A stretch of DNA of 64,000 bases from Sphingomonas sp. PP-F2F-G114-C0414 (GTDB taxonomy: Bacteria; Pseudomonadota; Alphaproteobacteria; Sphingomonadales; Sphingomonadaceae): positions 372,001 to 436,000 of the forward strand of contig NZ_RCWT01000012.1 in NCBI RefSeq assembly GCF_003688595.1, written 5' to 3'. Shown here one piece after another: positions 46,310-55,845 of this stretch. The number at the start of each line of letters is the position of its first letter. The first letter of the stretch is position 1. The position numbers were made by a program, and so were the translations under genes. Under the pieces are notes generated by a model, which saw only the letters and a list, made by a program, of their open reading frames with translations, had not been told where the DNA came from and ran no database searches.

Positions 46310-47695
46310 TCAGCGGCGGGCTTTTGGCGGGAGGCCGTTGGCGATCTTGGCGGTTATGCGCGCCGTGTCTGCGGGTTCGGCGGTCAGCAAGGCGGCGCGC
46401 CAGGCGTAGCGCGCTTCGTAGTTTCGGCCGGTGCTCCAATAGGCGTCGCCGAGGTGGTCGGCGATTTCGGCGTTGGTGGGTTCGGCCTGTGCGGCGGTTT
46501 CGAGCAGGGGGAGCGCTCGGGCGGTGTTGCCGAAGAGGTGGTAGGCCCAGCCCAGCGAGTCGGTGATCGACGCGTTGGTCGGGTCGATCCGGCTGGCGCG
46601 TTCGAGCAGCTTGATCGAGGCGGGGATGTCGTCGCCGTGCTCGACTTGCGCGAAACCGAGATAGTTGAGCGCGAGCGGTTGCGCGGGGCCGCGGGCGACG
46701 GCCTTTTCGAGTGCATCGCGCGCTTCGGGCCAGCGGCCAGCCTGGTCGAGCGCGCCGCCATATTGCAGCCAATTGCCCCAGCTGCCGCCCTTCGCGCCGT
46801 CGGCGGCGATGATGCGCTGGTACCAGGTCGCGGCTTCGGCGGGGTTGCCGGTGGTCAGCAGCAGGTCGGCGTAGCGTTGCCAGTCGGCGGGCGCCGAACC
46901 CTTCTGGTCGACGCGGTTCTTGGCGGCGGCGAGCGCTTCGCCGCTGCGGTCGGCGGTGGCGAGGATGTCGATGCGTTCGGCGGCGGCTGCCGGGGCGGAC
47001 GGGCTCTTGGCGTCGACGCCGTCGAGCACGACGAGCGCGCGGTCGACCAGCTTGTTGCGGGCGAGCGCGTCGGCGAGGAGCACGCGCGCCGCGTCGTAAT
47101 TCGGGTCGGCGCGCAGGGCTGCCTGGGTGAGCGCAATCGAGAGTGGCGAGGGTTCGCCAGCGCTAAGGTCGCTGGCTAGGCGCGCGAGCAACCGCGAGAC
47201 GCCGATCGACAGCGTCTGCTTGCGCGGTGCTGCGGCGATCAGCGCGCGCGTTTCCGTAGCGAAGCGGTTCGCGACGGGGTCTTTCGCTGCGGTCGCTAGC
47301 GACGGTTCGGGGTCGCGACCTTCCGCATGCGCTACCCACGCCTGGAGCGAGGGGGCGAGGACCACGAGGGGGCCGCTCGACAACGTGGCGATCGCTGCGC
47401 CGGCGGCCTTCGCGTCGTTGCGGCGGGCGGCATCGGCGAGCGGGATCAGCGCTGCGTCGGCGGGGGCTACGCCGGCCTTGTTCAGCACCGCGACGGCGCG
47501 GGTGGCGAGCGGCATATCGCCGGCCTCCAGCGCCTCGCGATAGGCGCGGATCGCGACGACCGGATCGTCGGGTGCGGCCGCCAGCACCTTCGCGTAGCTG
47601 GCGGCGGCCAGGCCGGTTTCGCCGGCAGCGTCGGCGGCGCGGGCCTTCAGATACGCGGCAAGATCCGCCGGCGTTGCCGTGGCAGGGGTTGCCAC
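46310..47695 (-). CDS. tetratricopeptide repeat protein, probably exported
   Basis: The product (461 residues from GTG 47695) is built of helical repeats. The clearest TPR units are in the C-terminal half, for example ALNYLGFAQVEHGDDIPASI, SITDSLGWAYHLFGNTARAL and IADHLGDAYWSTGRNYEARY. It is Ala-rich and probably a periplasmic scaffold. The start is uncertain. The in-frame codons upstream of the GTG encode KRLKIAPLVLAFGVV, a good signal-peptide core, but contain no ATG, GTG or TTG; only ATT (47728) and CTG (47719) are available. Function unknown. Confidence 0.75.
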   Translation of the reverse strand: MATPATATPADLAAYLKARAADAAGETGLAAASYAKVLAAAPDDPVVAIRAYREALEAGDMPLATRAVAVLNKAGVAPADAALIPLADAARRNDAKAAGAAIATLSSGPLVVLAPSLQAWVAHAEGRDPEPSLATAAKDPVANRFATETRALIAAAPRKQTLSIGVSRLLARLASDLSAGEPSPLSIALTQAALRADPNYDAARVLLADALARNKLVDRALVVLDGVDAKSPSAPAAAAERIDILATADRSGEALAAAKNRVDQKGSAPADWQRYADLLLTTGNPAEAATWYQRIIAADGAKGGSWGNWLQYGGALDQAGRWPEARDALEKAVARGPAQPLALNYLGFAQVEHGDDIPASIKLLERASRIDPTNASITDSLGWAYHLFGNTARALPLLETAAQAEPTNAEIADHLGDAYWSTGRNYEARYAWRAALLTAEPADTARITAKIANGLPPKARR

Positions 47696-47738
47696 GACGA
47701 CGCCGAACGCGAGAACCAGGGGCGCAATTTTTAGCCGC

Positions 47739-49400
47739 TTACATGTTGGGATAATTGGGGCCTCCGCCGCCCTCGGGTACGACCCAGTTGATGTTCTGGG
47801 TGGGGTCCTTGATGTCGCAGGTCTTGCAGTGGACGCAGTTCTGCGCGTTGATGACGAACTTCGGATCGGACGTGTCCTCGCCGACGACTTCGTAAACGCC
47901 GGCCGGGCAATAGCGTTGCGCGGGCTCGTCGTACATCGGCAGGTTGTATTCGATGGGCACGCTCGCGTCCTTGAGCGTCAGGTGGACCGGCTGGTCCTCC
48001 TCGTGGTTGGTGTTCGAGACGAACACCGACGAGAGGCGATCGAACGTCAGGACACCGTCGGGCTTCGGATAGACGATCGGCTTGACGAGATCCTTGCGCC
48101 ACAGGCTCTCATTGTCGGGGTGGTGGTGCATCGTGAAAGGCACCTTGATGCCGAGATGCTCCATCCACATCGTGATGCCGGCGAGCCCCGAACCGACCAG
48201 GTCGCCGAACTTCTTGACCAGCGGCGCGACGTTGCGGACGACCGACAGCTCCTTCTTGACCCACGATTTCTCGAACGCCTCGGGATAGGCGGCGAGTTCG
48301 TCATGGCCGCGCTGCGAGATGATCGCCTCGACCGCGGCTTCGGCGGCCATCATGCCGGACTTCATCGCGGTATGCGTGCCCTTGATCCGCGGCACGTTGA
48401 GGAAGCCGGCGCTGTCGCCGATCAGCGCCGCGCCGGGCATGACGAGCTTGGGGATCGACTGCAAACCGCCGTCGCTGATCGCACGCGCGCCGTAGCTGAC
48501 GCGCTTGGCGCCCTTCAGCAGCGCGGCGATCTCGGGATGCGTCTTCCAGCGCTGCATCTCGCTGAACGGCGAGAGATACGGGTTGGTGTAGTTCAGCCAT
48601 GTGACGAAGCCGATCGAGACCTGCCCGTTCGCCTGGTGATAGATCCAGCCGCCGCCGTTCGAGCCGTCGGTCTCGGACAGCGGCCAGCCCTGCGTGTGGA
48701 TGACGCGGCCGGGGACATGGAGTTCGGGATCGATGTCCCACAGCTCCTTGATGCCGAGGCCGTAGACCTGCGGATCGCTGTCCTTGTCGAGCGCGAAATT
48801 TCGGATCAGTTCCTTGGTGAGGTGACCGCGGCACCCTTCCGAAAAGAAGGTGTATTTGGCGTGGAGTTCGAGGCCGGGGGTGTAGTCGCCCTTGTGCGTG
48901 CCGTCGCGCGCGACGCCCATGTCGCCGGTCGCGACGCCCTTCACCGAGCCGTCCTCGTTGAACAGGATTTCTGCTGCTGCGAACCCCGGGAAGATCTCGA
49001 CGCCGAGTTCCTCCGCCTTGCCCGCGAGCCAGCGGCAGAGATTGCCGAGCGAACCGGTGTACGTGCCCTTGTTGTGCATGAACGAGGGCGTGACGAAGTG
49101 CGGCATCTCGCTCTTCTTCGTCTTGGTCAGGATCCAGTGATGGTTCTCGGTCACCGGGACCTCGGCGAGCGGGCAGCCGTCCTCGCGCCAGTTCGGCAGC
49201 AGTTCGTCGAGAGACTTGGGATCGATCACTGCCCCGGAGAGAATATGCGCACCGACTTCGGAGCCCTTTTCGAGCACGCAGACGCTGATCTCAGCGTCCT
49301 TCTCGGCCGCCAGCTGTTTCAGGCGGATCGCTGCCGAGAGACCGGCCGGGCCAGCGCCGACGATCACCACGTCGTACGGCATCGATTCACGTGTCGTCAT
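47739..49400 (-). CDS. electron transfer flavoprotein-ubiquinone oxidoreductase
   Basis: ETF-QO moves electrons from electron transfer flavoprotein (reduced by acyl-CoA and related dehydrogenases) to the ubiquinone pool at the membrane. The 553-residue product has the FAD motif VVIVGAGPAGLSAAIRLKQL, the family pattern GAHILSGAVIDPKSLDEL, and the C-terminal [4Fe-4S] site NCVHCKTCDIKDPTQN. Starts at 49403 and 49400 (ATGATG) follow GGGAG; the second is used for better spacing. The gene is divergent from the UDG-like gene and precedes the TPR gene. Confidence 0.95.
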   Translation of the reverse strand: MTTRESMPYDVVIVGAGPAGLSAAIRLKQLAAEKDAEISVCVLEKGSEVGAHILSGAVIDPKSLDELLPNWREDGCPLAEVPVTENHHWILTKTKKSEMPHFVTPSFMHNKGTYTGSLGNLCRWLAGKAEELGVEIFPGFAAAEILFNEDGSVKGVATGDMGVARDGTHKGDYTPGLELHAKYTFFSEGCRGHLTKELIRNFALDKDSDPQVYGLGIKELWDIDPELHVPGRVIHTQGWPLSETDGSNGGGWIYHQANGQVSIGFVTWLNYTNPYLSPFSEMQRWKTHPEIAALLKGAKRVSYGARAISDGGLQSIPKLVMPGAALIGDSAGFLNVPRIKGTHTAMKSGMMAAEAAVEAIISQRGHDELAAYPEAFEKSWVKKELSVVRNVAPLVKKFGDLVGSGLAGITMWMEHLGIKVPFTMHHHPDNESLWRKDLVKPIVYPKPDGVLTFDRLSSVFVSNTNHEEDQPVHLTLKDASVPIEYNLPMYDEPAQRYCPAGVYEVVGEDTSDPKFVINAQNCVHCKTCDIKDPTQNINWVVPEGGGGPNYPNM

Positions 49401-49539
49401 CATCGTCTCCCGGGGGATGTCCCCTCTTGCCATAGCTTTGCGCCCCACCCTTCGTTCGGGCTCGGGCCGGCACCATCTTGTCCAATATGGCGATTGCGCG
49501 AGTTGACCGCCACGTCAACCATGCAGCATAGGTTACCCT

Positions 49540-50322
49540 GTGGGGGCGGATCAAACCATCGATTGGCGAAACGCCGCCGCGAGCGCGCTCGATTGGTGGC
49601 ACGAGGCTGGCGTCGACACGCTGGTCGACGACGTCCCGCGCGACTGGTTCGCGGCACCCGAACCGCTTGTCGCGCCCTCCGCTGCGCCTGCTGCACCGGT
49701 CGTCGCACCGTCCGCGATGCCGACTTTGCTGGCTGATTTCCTCACCTGGCGGAGCGGCGCGGAGGTTCCCGAGGCGGACTGGAGCGGGGTTTCGCTCGCT
49801 GCCGTAGGTCCGGCTGACGCTACGGTCATGGTGCTTGTCGATTGCCCGGACCGGGACGATGGCGATGCCGGTGCGTTGCTGAGTGGCGCGTCGGGACGGT
49901 TGCTCGACAAGATGCTCGCGGCGATCGGACTTACGCGCGACGAAGTGCACCTCGCGGCGGTGTGCGCAAAGCGGCCGACCGCGGGACGGATCCAGAGCGA
50001 GGTCGAGGCGCGGCTGTCGGAAATCGCCAAGCATCACATCGGGTTGGTTGCGCCCCAGCGGTTGCTGTTGCTGGGCAATGCGGCGAGCCGTGCGATCCTC
50101 GGGACGGAATTACAGGCGGCGCGCGGGCGTTTGCACGGATTTAACCATAAGACCGGACAAACGGGGTCCGGTTCGGCGTCTGGCGAAGCTTCCAGCGAGA
50201 CCGGTGTGGTCGCGAGCTTTCATCCGCGGTTTCTGATCGAGAAGCCCGCGGCCAAGGCCGAGGCCTGGAAGGATTTGCAGATGTTGATGCGCGGACTGAC
50301 GTCGCAAGAGGGTGTGAGATGA
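49540..50322 (+). CDS. uracil-DNA glycosylase superfamily protein, divergent
   Basis: The 260-residue product has an Ala/Pro-rich N-terminal region (about 40-60) followed by a UDG-like domain. RLLDKMLAAIGLTRDEVHLA and LLLLGNAASRAILG match the type 4/5 UDG fold, and VASFHPRFLIEKP corresponds to the C-terminal HPS-type motif. The usual motif A (GEAPG-like) is replaced by VDCPDRDDG, and the four cluster cysteines of family 4 are not seen. DNA glycosylase activity is therefore doubtful. The start is GTG 49540. The stop overlaps the lytic transglycosylase start (ATGA). Confidence 0.8.
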   Translation: MGADQTIDWRNAAASALDWWHEAGVDTLVDDVPRDWFAAPEPLVAPSAAPAAPVVAPSAMPTLLADFLTWRSGAEVPEADWSGVSLAAVGPADATVMVLVDCPDRDDGDAGALLSGASGRLLDKMLAAIGLTRDEVHLAAVCAKRPTAGRIQSEVEARLSEIAKHHIGLVAPQRLLLLGNAASRAILGTELQAARGRLHGFNHKTGQTGSGSASGEASSETGVVASFHPRFLIEKPAAKAEAWKDLQMLMRGLTSQEGVR

Positions 50323-52205
50323 TTCGGATCCGATCGGTTTCCTGGGCGGCGATCGCCCTGGGCCTCAGCGCCCTCCCCCTCCCGGCCTTGGCGGCGACCG
50401 CCGCGGGCGAGCCTGCCGGCGATGCGCGGCTCGGGACGACCAAGCTGGTCGGTGCGCCGACGCTGGAGCAGATCCCCGACCAGCTCGATGCCAGCCAGCG
50501 CGAGGCCTACAAAACGGTGTTCGCGGCGATCCGCGACGGCAAGTGGACCGACGCGCAGATCGGGCTCGACACGATGAAGCCCGGCCCGCTGCACGCGATC
50601 GCGCGCGCCGAGATGTATACGGCGAAGGGGTCGCCGCGCGTCGAGATGGAGCCGCTGGTCGCGCTGCTCAACGAAGCGCCCGAACTGCCCGAAGCCGCGC
50701 AGATCTCGCGTCTTGCGACGACGCGCGGCGCGGTCGGTTTGCCGCCCCTGCCCGTAGCGCAGCGCTTGATCTGGCAGGACGGCGCGCCGCGTCGCGTCCG
50801 TGCGAAAAGCCTGCAGGGCGACATGATCGCCGCCGATCTCGCGATGAAGATGCAGCCCTACGTCAAGGCGGACATGGGTCGCGAGGCGCAGTCGCTGCTG
50901 GAAAGCACGCCAGGGCTTACTCCGGAAGCGCTGACCGAATGGCAGCAGAAGATCGCGTGGATCTATTTCCTCCAGGGCGACGACGTGAACGCGCGCGTGA
51001 TGGCGGCGAAGGCACAGGACGGCGTCGGCGACTGGGCCGTCCAGGGTCGCTGGGTCGGCGCGCTGTCGGCGTGGCGGCAGAATGACTGCGCGAATGCCGA
51101 GACCGGGTTCGAGGGTGTCGCGGCACGCGCCGGCGACGTCGATCTGCGCGCGGCCGCGCTATACTGGGCGTCGCGCGCGGACATGGTCTGCTCGCGCCCC
51201 GACAAGATCGAGGGTCGGCTGAAGGCGGCGGCGCAGTTCGGCGAGAGCTTCTACGGCCAGCTCGCACGTCAGCAGCTTGCGATGAGGGACAAGGGCACGT
51301 CGGTCGGTGGGCTGGTCGCGAGCGACTGGAAAATCGTCGGCAACCGCCCGAACGTCCGCGTCGCCGCCGCTTTGGTCGAGGTCGGCGAGACCGATCTGGC
51401 CGATACCGTGATCCGCCAGCAGGCCAAGATCGGCGACCCGCGCGAGTTCGGCAATCTGGTGCGCGTGGCGGAAGCGCTGAGCCTGCCCGCGACGACCGTG
51501 TGGCTTGCGCACAATTGCCCGCAGGGGATCACGTCGACCGCCGAGGCGCGCTATCCGACGCCGAACTGGACGCCCGATAGCGGCTGGCACATCGACAAGG
51601 CGCTGGTCTACGCACACACGCTCGAGGAATCGCGGTTCCGCAACACCGTGAAGAGCCCGGCCGGCGCGTACGGCCTGATGCAGATCATGCCCGCAGCCGC
51701 GACCGATTTCGCGCGCGAGCGTGGCACCTCGATCGACGTGAAGGCGCTGACCAAGCCGAGCACCAACATGGACGTCGGCCAGCGTCATCTCGAACGGCTG
51801 CGTGACATGGCGGGCGTCACCGGCGGGCTGCTGCCCAAGGTGATCGCGGCGTATAACGCAGGCCCGCGCCCGGTCGGCGACTGGAACGCGATCGTCCACG
51901 ATAACGGCGATCCGCTGCTGTATATCGAGAGCATTCCGTATTGGGAAACGCGCGGCTACGTGACCACCGTGCTGCGCAATTACTGGATGTACGAGGCGCA
52001 GGGCGGCAAGAAGGCATCGAGCAGCCGCAACGCGCTCGCGCAGGGCATGTGGCCGCGCTTCCCCGGGCTGCCGGGCGCGACCGCGGTGCGGATGGCCGCC
52101 AGACCCTATACGCAATACCGCGCCAGCACCGCGCCCTTGAACGCCACCGTTGCCGTCAATGCCAGTGTCGGGCCGCAATCCACCACTGTCACGCGCGCGG
52201 ACTGA
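50319..52205 (+). CDS. soluble lytic murein transglycosylase (Slt-like)
   Basis: The 628-residue product should cleave peptidoglycan glycan strands in the periplasm. It has a signal peptide ([20 protein letters not shown]...), a long alpha-helical superhelical region (about 60-430), and a C-terminal Slt domain: [20 protein letters not shown] with the catalytic Glu, then [28 protein letters not shown] and [14 protein letters not shown]. The order matches E. coli Slt70-type enzymes. The ATG overlaps the UDG-like stop; moaB follows after 5 bp. Confidence 0.94.
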   Translation: MIRIRSVSWAAIALGLSALPLPALAATAAGEPAGDARLGTTKLVGAPTLEQIPDQLDASQREAYKTVFAAIRDGKWTDAQIGLDTMKPGPLHAIARAEMYTAKGSPRVEMEPLVALLNEAPELPEAAQISRLATTRGAVGLPPLPVAQRLIWQDGAPRRVRAKSLQGDMIAADLAMKMQPYVKADMGREAQSLLESTPGLTPEALTEWQQKIAWIYFLQGDDVNARVMAAKAQDGVGDWAVQGRWVGALSAWRQNDCANAETGFEGVAARAGDVDLRAAALYWASRADMVCSRPDKIEGRLKAAAQFGESFYGQLARQQLAMRDKGTSVGGLVASDWKIVGNRPNVRVAAALVEVGETDLADTVIRQQAKIGDPREFGNLVRVAEALSLPATTVWLAHNCPQGITSTAEARYPTPNWTPDSGWHIDKALVYAHTLEESRFRNTVKSPAGAYGLMQIMPAAATDFARERGTSIDVKALTKPSTNMDVGQRHLERLRDMAGVTGGLLPKVIAAYNAGPRPVGDWNAIVHDNGDPLLYIESIPYWETRGYVTTVLRNYWMYEAQGGKKASSSRNALAQGMWPRFPGLPGATAVRMAARPYTQYRASTAPLNATVAVNASVGPQSTTVTRAD

Positions 52206-52210
52206 GTTTC

Positions 52211-52738
52211 ATGCCGATCGATGAAAGCCGGATTTTCCTGCCGGTTCGGATCGCCGTGCTGACGGTGTCGGACACGCGTGGGCTTGCCGAGGATCGCTCG
52301 GGTGACACTTTGGTCGCGCGGCTGACCGAGGCGGGCCACGTCCTCGCCGACCGCCGGATCGAGAAGGACGACGTCGAGACGATCGTCTCGCGCCTGCATG
52401 CGTGGATCGGCGATCCGGAGATCGACTGCATCATCACCACCGGCGGCACCGGCGTGACCGGGCGCGATGTGACTCCCGAAGCGGTCGAACAGGTCGCCGA
52501 AAAGATGATCCCCGGCTTCGGCGAACTCTTCCGCATGCTCAGCTACCAGACGATCGGCACGTCGACCGTCCAGTCGCGCGCGTGCGCCTGCGTGTCGCAC
52601 GGCACGTACATATTCGCGCTGCCCGGCTCGACCGGCGCGGTGAAGGACGGCTGGGACGGCATCCTCCGCGACCAGCTCGACAGCCGCCACCGGCCCTGCA
52701 ACTTCGTCGAGCTGATGCCGCGGCTGCTGGAGCGGTAA
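52211..52738 (+). CDS. moaB: molybdenum cofactor biosynthesis protein B
   Basis: MoaB/MogA-type proteins adenylate molybdopterin or remain as paralogues in cofactor synthesis. The 175-residue product has [20 protein letters not shown], the molybdopterin-binding [36 protein letters not shown] and [18 protein letters not shown]. These are the conserved family blocks, and the length is normal. No other moa or mog genes are in the window. It follows the lytic transglycosylase by 5 bp, probably on one transcript. Confidence 0.93.
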   Translation: MPIDESRIFLPVRIAVLTVSDTRGLAEDRSGDTLVARLTEAGHVLADRRIEKDDVETIVSRLHAWIGDPEIDCIITTGGTGVTGRDVTPEAVEQVAEKMIPGFGELFRMLSYQTIGTSTVQSRACACVSHGTYIFALPGSTGAVKDGWDGILRDQLDSRHRPCNFVELMPRLLER

Positions 52739-52832
52739 ACGCACCAACCTTCCGCATCGCGCGCCAGATCATGGTGTTGCGTTCGGTGCGTGATGCTAGC
52801 GGCCCTGGAAGACATTCGACAAATTATGACGA

Positions 52833-52874
52833 TTTGTTAGTGTGTTGAACGTAGCGTGTCGCTGTACTAACAAA
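52833..52874. promoter_or_regulatory. 9-bp perfect dyad upstream of the small secreted protein gene
   Basis: TTTGTTAGT (52833-52841) and ACTAACAAA (52866-52874) are perfect inverted repeats 24 bp apart. A smaller dyad, ACAAAT and ATTTGT, overlaps at 52819-52837. It lies 73 bp before the 52948 gene. It could be an operator for that gene or an mRNA stem; no T-run follows. Confidence 0.55.
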
Positions 52875-52947
52875 CTGGCACACGCGGTGCATTGGTGGTC
52901 ATGCAATCCGATCGGGTTGCAACACCAACGATCCGAAGGACGCCCTT

Positions 52948-53217
52948 ATGTCATCGTTCATCCTCAAGAGCCTCATCGTCGCCACCGCGCTCGTCTCCGC
53001 CGCACCGGTTCTCGCTGCCGGTGGATCGCAACCGACGACCGAACTGAAATACGACGCGAAGACGCAGAAATACTGCGTGACCGATCCGGCCGTCACCGGC
53101 AGCCATCTTCAGCGCAAGACGTGCAAGACCGCGACGCAGTGGAGCGCCGACGGGCTCGACATGCCGAAGGCGGCGATCGGCGACACGAGAACGGTTGCGA
53201 CGATCGTTGAGAAGTAA
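52948..53217 (+). CDS. small secreted protein with two cysteines
   Basis: The 89-residue product has a clear signal peptide (MSSFILKSLIVATALVSAAP, cut near VLAAG) and a mature part of about 66 residues. The mature part contains KYCV and RKTCKT, a pair of cysteines able to form one disulfide, and ATQWSADG. The cysteine spacing with a tryptophan resembles small sphingomonad periplasmic proteins of unknown function. AAGGA lies before the ATG. A conspicuous dyad upstream (52833-52874) suggests its own regulation. The gene is flanked by moaB and the convergent mtnP. Confidence 0.75.
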   Translation: MSSFILKSLIVATALVSAAPVLAAGGSQPTTELKYDAKTQKYCVTDPAVTGSHLQRKTCKTATQWSADGLDMPKAAIGDTRTVATIVEK

Positions 53218-53281
53218 CGCGCAACGGGCGCTCGGGGCGACATGGCCAGCATGTCGCCCCGTGGTTCAGCCTCGAACCGCG

Positions 53282-54151
53282 TTATCTGCGCAAGGCCCGG
53301 CCGGCAACGATGGCGAGCTTCGCGACCAGAGCCGGATCGCGCGCCTCGCCGGCGGTGATGATCGCGCTGTCCAAGCAGGTGTCGATCGGCGATGCCGGAC
53401 GCTCTGCGGGTAACGCGCGGAGGAGCGCCATCACCATCGCGCGGGCCTTGGCCGCATTCGCGCCGAGTTGCGCGATCACCTGCGCAACGTCGACGCCAGC
53501 CTCATCTTCCCGCCAGCAATCGTAATCCGTCACCATTCCGACCAGCGCGTACGGAAGCTCCGCCTCCCGCGCGAGCTTCGCCTCGGGCATCGCGGTCATG
53601 CCGATGACGTCGCAGCCCCATTGGCGGTACAGCCGGCTTTCCGCGCGGGTTGAAAATTGCGGGCCTTCCATCGCGAGATAGGTGCCGCGGTCGTCGACCT
53701 GCGCGCCGGCTCCGCGCGCGGCGTTGGCGGCATAGCGTGACAGGCGCGGGCAGACCGGATCCGCCATCGAGACATGCGCGACGAGGCCCGTCCCGAAGAA
53801 GCTCGACGGCCGCCCTTTGGTACGATCGATGAACTGGTCGACGACGGTGAAGCTGCCGGGCGGCCGCGCTTCGACCAGAGAGCCGACCGACGACACGGCC
53901 AGAACGTCGGTCACGCCGAGCCGCTTGAGCGCATCGATGTTCGCGCGGGCGTTGAGCTCCGAGGGAGAGATGCGGTGGCCTCGGCCATGCCGTGGCAAAA
54001 ACGCGACGCCGGCATGCCCGACGCGGCCGGTGTAGATCGCGTCCGATGGCTCGCCCCACGGCGTTTCGACCGTCTGCCAGCGGCCATCCTCGATCCCGTC
54101 GACCGCGTACAGCCCCGACCCGCCGATGATGCCGATCGTCCAGCCGCTCAT
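53282..54151 (-). CDS. mtnP: S-methyl-5'-thioadenosine phosphorylase
   Basis: MtnP cleaves 5'-methylthioadenosine with phosphate to adenine and methylthioribose-1-phosphate in methionine salvage. The 289-residue product has IGIIGGSGLYAVDGIED, the phosphate and sugar site patterns FLPRHGRGHRISPSELNARA, and VIGMTAMPEAKLAREAELPY, typical of MTA phosphorylases rather than purine nucleoside phosphorylases. The start overlaps the stop of the amino acid permease (ATGA), so the two genes are coupled. The other mtn genes are not in the window. Confidence 0.93.
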   Translation of the reverse strand: MSGWTIGIIGGSGLYAVDGIEDGRWQTVETPWGEPSDAIYTGRVGHAGVAFLPRHGRGHRISPSELNARANIDALKRLGVTDVLAVSSVGSLVEARPPGSFTVVDQFIDRTKGRPSSFFGTGLVAHVSMADPVCPRLSRYAANAARGAGAQVDDRGTYLAMEGPQFSTRAESRLYRQWGCDVIGMTAMPEAKLAREAELPYALVGMVTDYDCWREDEAGVDVAQVIAQLGANAAKARAMVMALLRALPAERPASPIDTCLDSAIITAGEARDPALVAKLAIVAGRALRR

Positions 54152-55539
54152 TCGGCGAGCGCCCTCGGCCGCGCATAGACGAAGTAGATCACGAGGCCGA
54201 GCAGGTTCCACAGCCCGAAATAGAGCTGCGTCTTCGAGGGGAGGCTGAAGAAGAGGTACAGGCAGCCAAGGATGCCGATCGTCCCGACCAGCGTCGCGGC
54301 GGGCGCGCGGAACGTCCGGATCGCATCGGGCGCACGGCGGCGCATCACCAGCATGCACGCGCAGACCGCGACGAACGCGGCGAGCGTGCCCGCGTTGGCG
54401 AGCGCGGCGATCTCGGCGAGCGGCAACAGGCCTGCGATCACCGCGACGATCGCCGCGGTGATCCAGGTGATGCGGACGGGGGCACCTCGCTTCGAGACCT
54501 TGGCGAGGCTCAACGGCAGCAACCCGTCTCGCGCCATCGTGAAGAAGATGCGGCTCTGGCCGAACAGGAACGCGAGCAGCACCGTCGGCAACGCGATCAC
54601 GGCCGACGCGCCGAGGAAGGTCGCAAACCCGGGGCGGCCGATCTCGCGCAGGATCAGCGCGAGTGGCTCGGCGCTGCCGGCGAACTTGGTGTAGGGCAGC
54701 CCGCCGACCGCGGCGACCGCGACGAGGATGTAGATCGCGATGCACGCGACCATCGACCCGACGATCCCGATCGCAAGATCGCGGCCTGGGTTCTTGGTTT
54801 CCTCCGCCGCGGTGGAGATCGCGTCGAACCCGTAGAACGCGAAGAAGATGATCGCTGCCGCCGCCATGACGCCGCGCTCGGCGCCATCGGGGGCGACCGC
54901 TTTGGGGAAACCGTAGGGCATGAACGGGTGGAGGTTGGCGCTGTTGAAATAGTGCAGCGCGATGAACACGAACACGGCGAGCGCGATCATCTTCACGCCG
55001 ACCAGCACTGCGTTCAGCGTCGCACTCTCGCGCGTGCCGAACGACAGCACGCCGGCGACGACCGCGATGATGAAGATCGCGGGGACGTTGAGGATGCCGC
55101 CGAGCTCGGGGCTGAGCGTCAGCGCTTCGGGGAAGCCGAACGCACCGCGCAACAATGGCGCGGCATAGCCCGACCAACCGACCGCGACGGTCGACACCAC
55201 GAGCGAATATTCGAGGATGAGGCTCCAGCCGATCACCCACGCGATCAGCTCGCCGAGCACGACGTAACTATAGGTGTATGCGCTGCCCGAGGCGGGGATC
55301 ATCGTCGCCATCTCGGCGTAGGCGAGCGCCGCGCAGGCACAGATCCCGCCGGCTATGACGAACGACAGGATCACGGCAGGCCCGGCGAGCCCTGCCCCCA
55401 CGCCGATCAGAGTTAGGATGCCGGTGCCGACGATCCCACCGACCCCCATCGCCACGAGGTGCGGCCACGACAAGGTCCGTGCGAGCTGATGCTCGGGAGG
55501 CTGCTCGGTGACGATTTTTCGGCGAAACAGGCTGGCCAC
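54148..55539 (-). CDS. APC-superfamily amino acid permease
   Basis: The 463-residue product is a cationic-amino-acid-transporter-like permease with about 12 membrane helices. The family pattern is VGGIVGTGILTLIGVGAGLA in helix 1, then AYAEMATMIPASGSAYTYSY in helix 3, and FYGFDAISTAAEETKNPGRD in helix 6. The start is GTG 55539 with AAGGGGAT upstream; the ATG at 55605 would add a repeat-like, non-conserved extension. Coupling with mtnP hints at a link to methionine or polyamine metabolism, but the substrate is not predictable. Confidence 0.9.
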   Translation of the reverse strand: MASLFRRKIVTEQPPEHQLARTLSWPHLVAMGVGGIVGTGILTLIGVGAGLAGPAVILSFVIAGGICACAALAYAEMATMIPASGSAYTYSYVVLGELIAWVIGWSLILEYSLVVSTVAVGWSGYAAPLLRGAFGFPEALTLSPELGGILNVPAIFIIAVVAGVLSFGTRESATLNAVLVGVKMIALAVFVFIALHYFNSANLHPFMPYGFPKAVAPDGAERGVMAAAAIIFFAFYGFDAISTAAEETKNPGRDLAIGIVGSMVACIAIYILVAVAAVGGLPYTKFAGSAEPLALILREIGRPGFATFLGASAVIALPTVLLAFLFGQSRIFFTMARDGLLPLSLAKVSKRGAPVRITWITAAIVAVIAGLLPLAEIAALANAGTLAAFVAVCACMLVMRRRAPDAIRTFRAPAATLVGTIGILGCLYLFFSLPSKTQLYFGLWNLLGLVIYFVYARPRALAE

Positions 55540-55628
55540 GGATATCCCCTTTTGTTGCGCGGGGAGTGGCACAGGACGGGACCAGCGGGCAAGGCCAGCG
55601 GCCATCCACTTACCCGAGCGCCAATATC

Positions 55629-55732
55629 CTCCCCGGCGGAGGCCGGGGTCCAGTTGGCGAGGTCATCGTGACGATGCGCAGCGCTATGTCAGCAGCGTTT
55701 CCCAATTGGGCCCCTGCCTTCGCCGGGGTGGT
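55629..55732. repeat. palindromic repeat doublet, family B
   Basis: CCCCGGCGGAGGCCGGGGTC and GGGCCCCTGCCTTCGCCGGG face each other; one arm has a mismatch. It lies in the 306-bp gap 55540-55845 between the permease and sufA genes. Confidence 0.8.
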
Positions 55733-55771
55733 AGAAGGGGAGCCGAAATCGAACGGCAGTCCGCTCGTCTT

Positions 55772-55827
55772 TGTTCTCCCGCCAAGGCGGGAGCCCAGAC
55801 TGGGTCTCCGCCTTCGCGGGGACACAA
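55772..55827. repeat. palindromic repeat, family A
   Basis: TTCTCCCGCCAAGGCGGGAG and GTCTCCGCCTTCGCGGGGAC around CCCAGACTGGG, with one changed base in an arm. It is adjacent to a family B doublet, as at 5027 and 38336. Confidence 0.82.
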
Positions 55828-55845
55828 ACTAGCTAACGCTGGGCC

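Noticed and set aside
47679..49736. 685-residue plus-strand frame opposite the ETF-QO gene
   Set aside because: ETF-QO on the other strand has full-length FAD and Fe-S motifs; the plus frame is an antisense shadow.
53282..55240. Apparent 652-residue fusion containing mtnP
   Set aside because: Only the last 289 residues are protein-like (MtnP); the upstream part is an out-of-frame reading of the amino acid permease gene.
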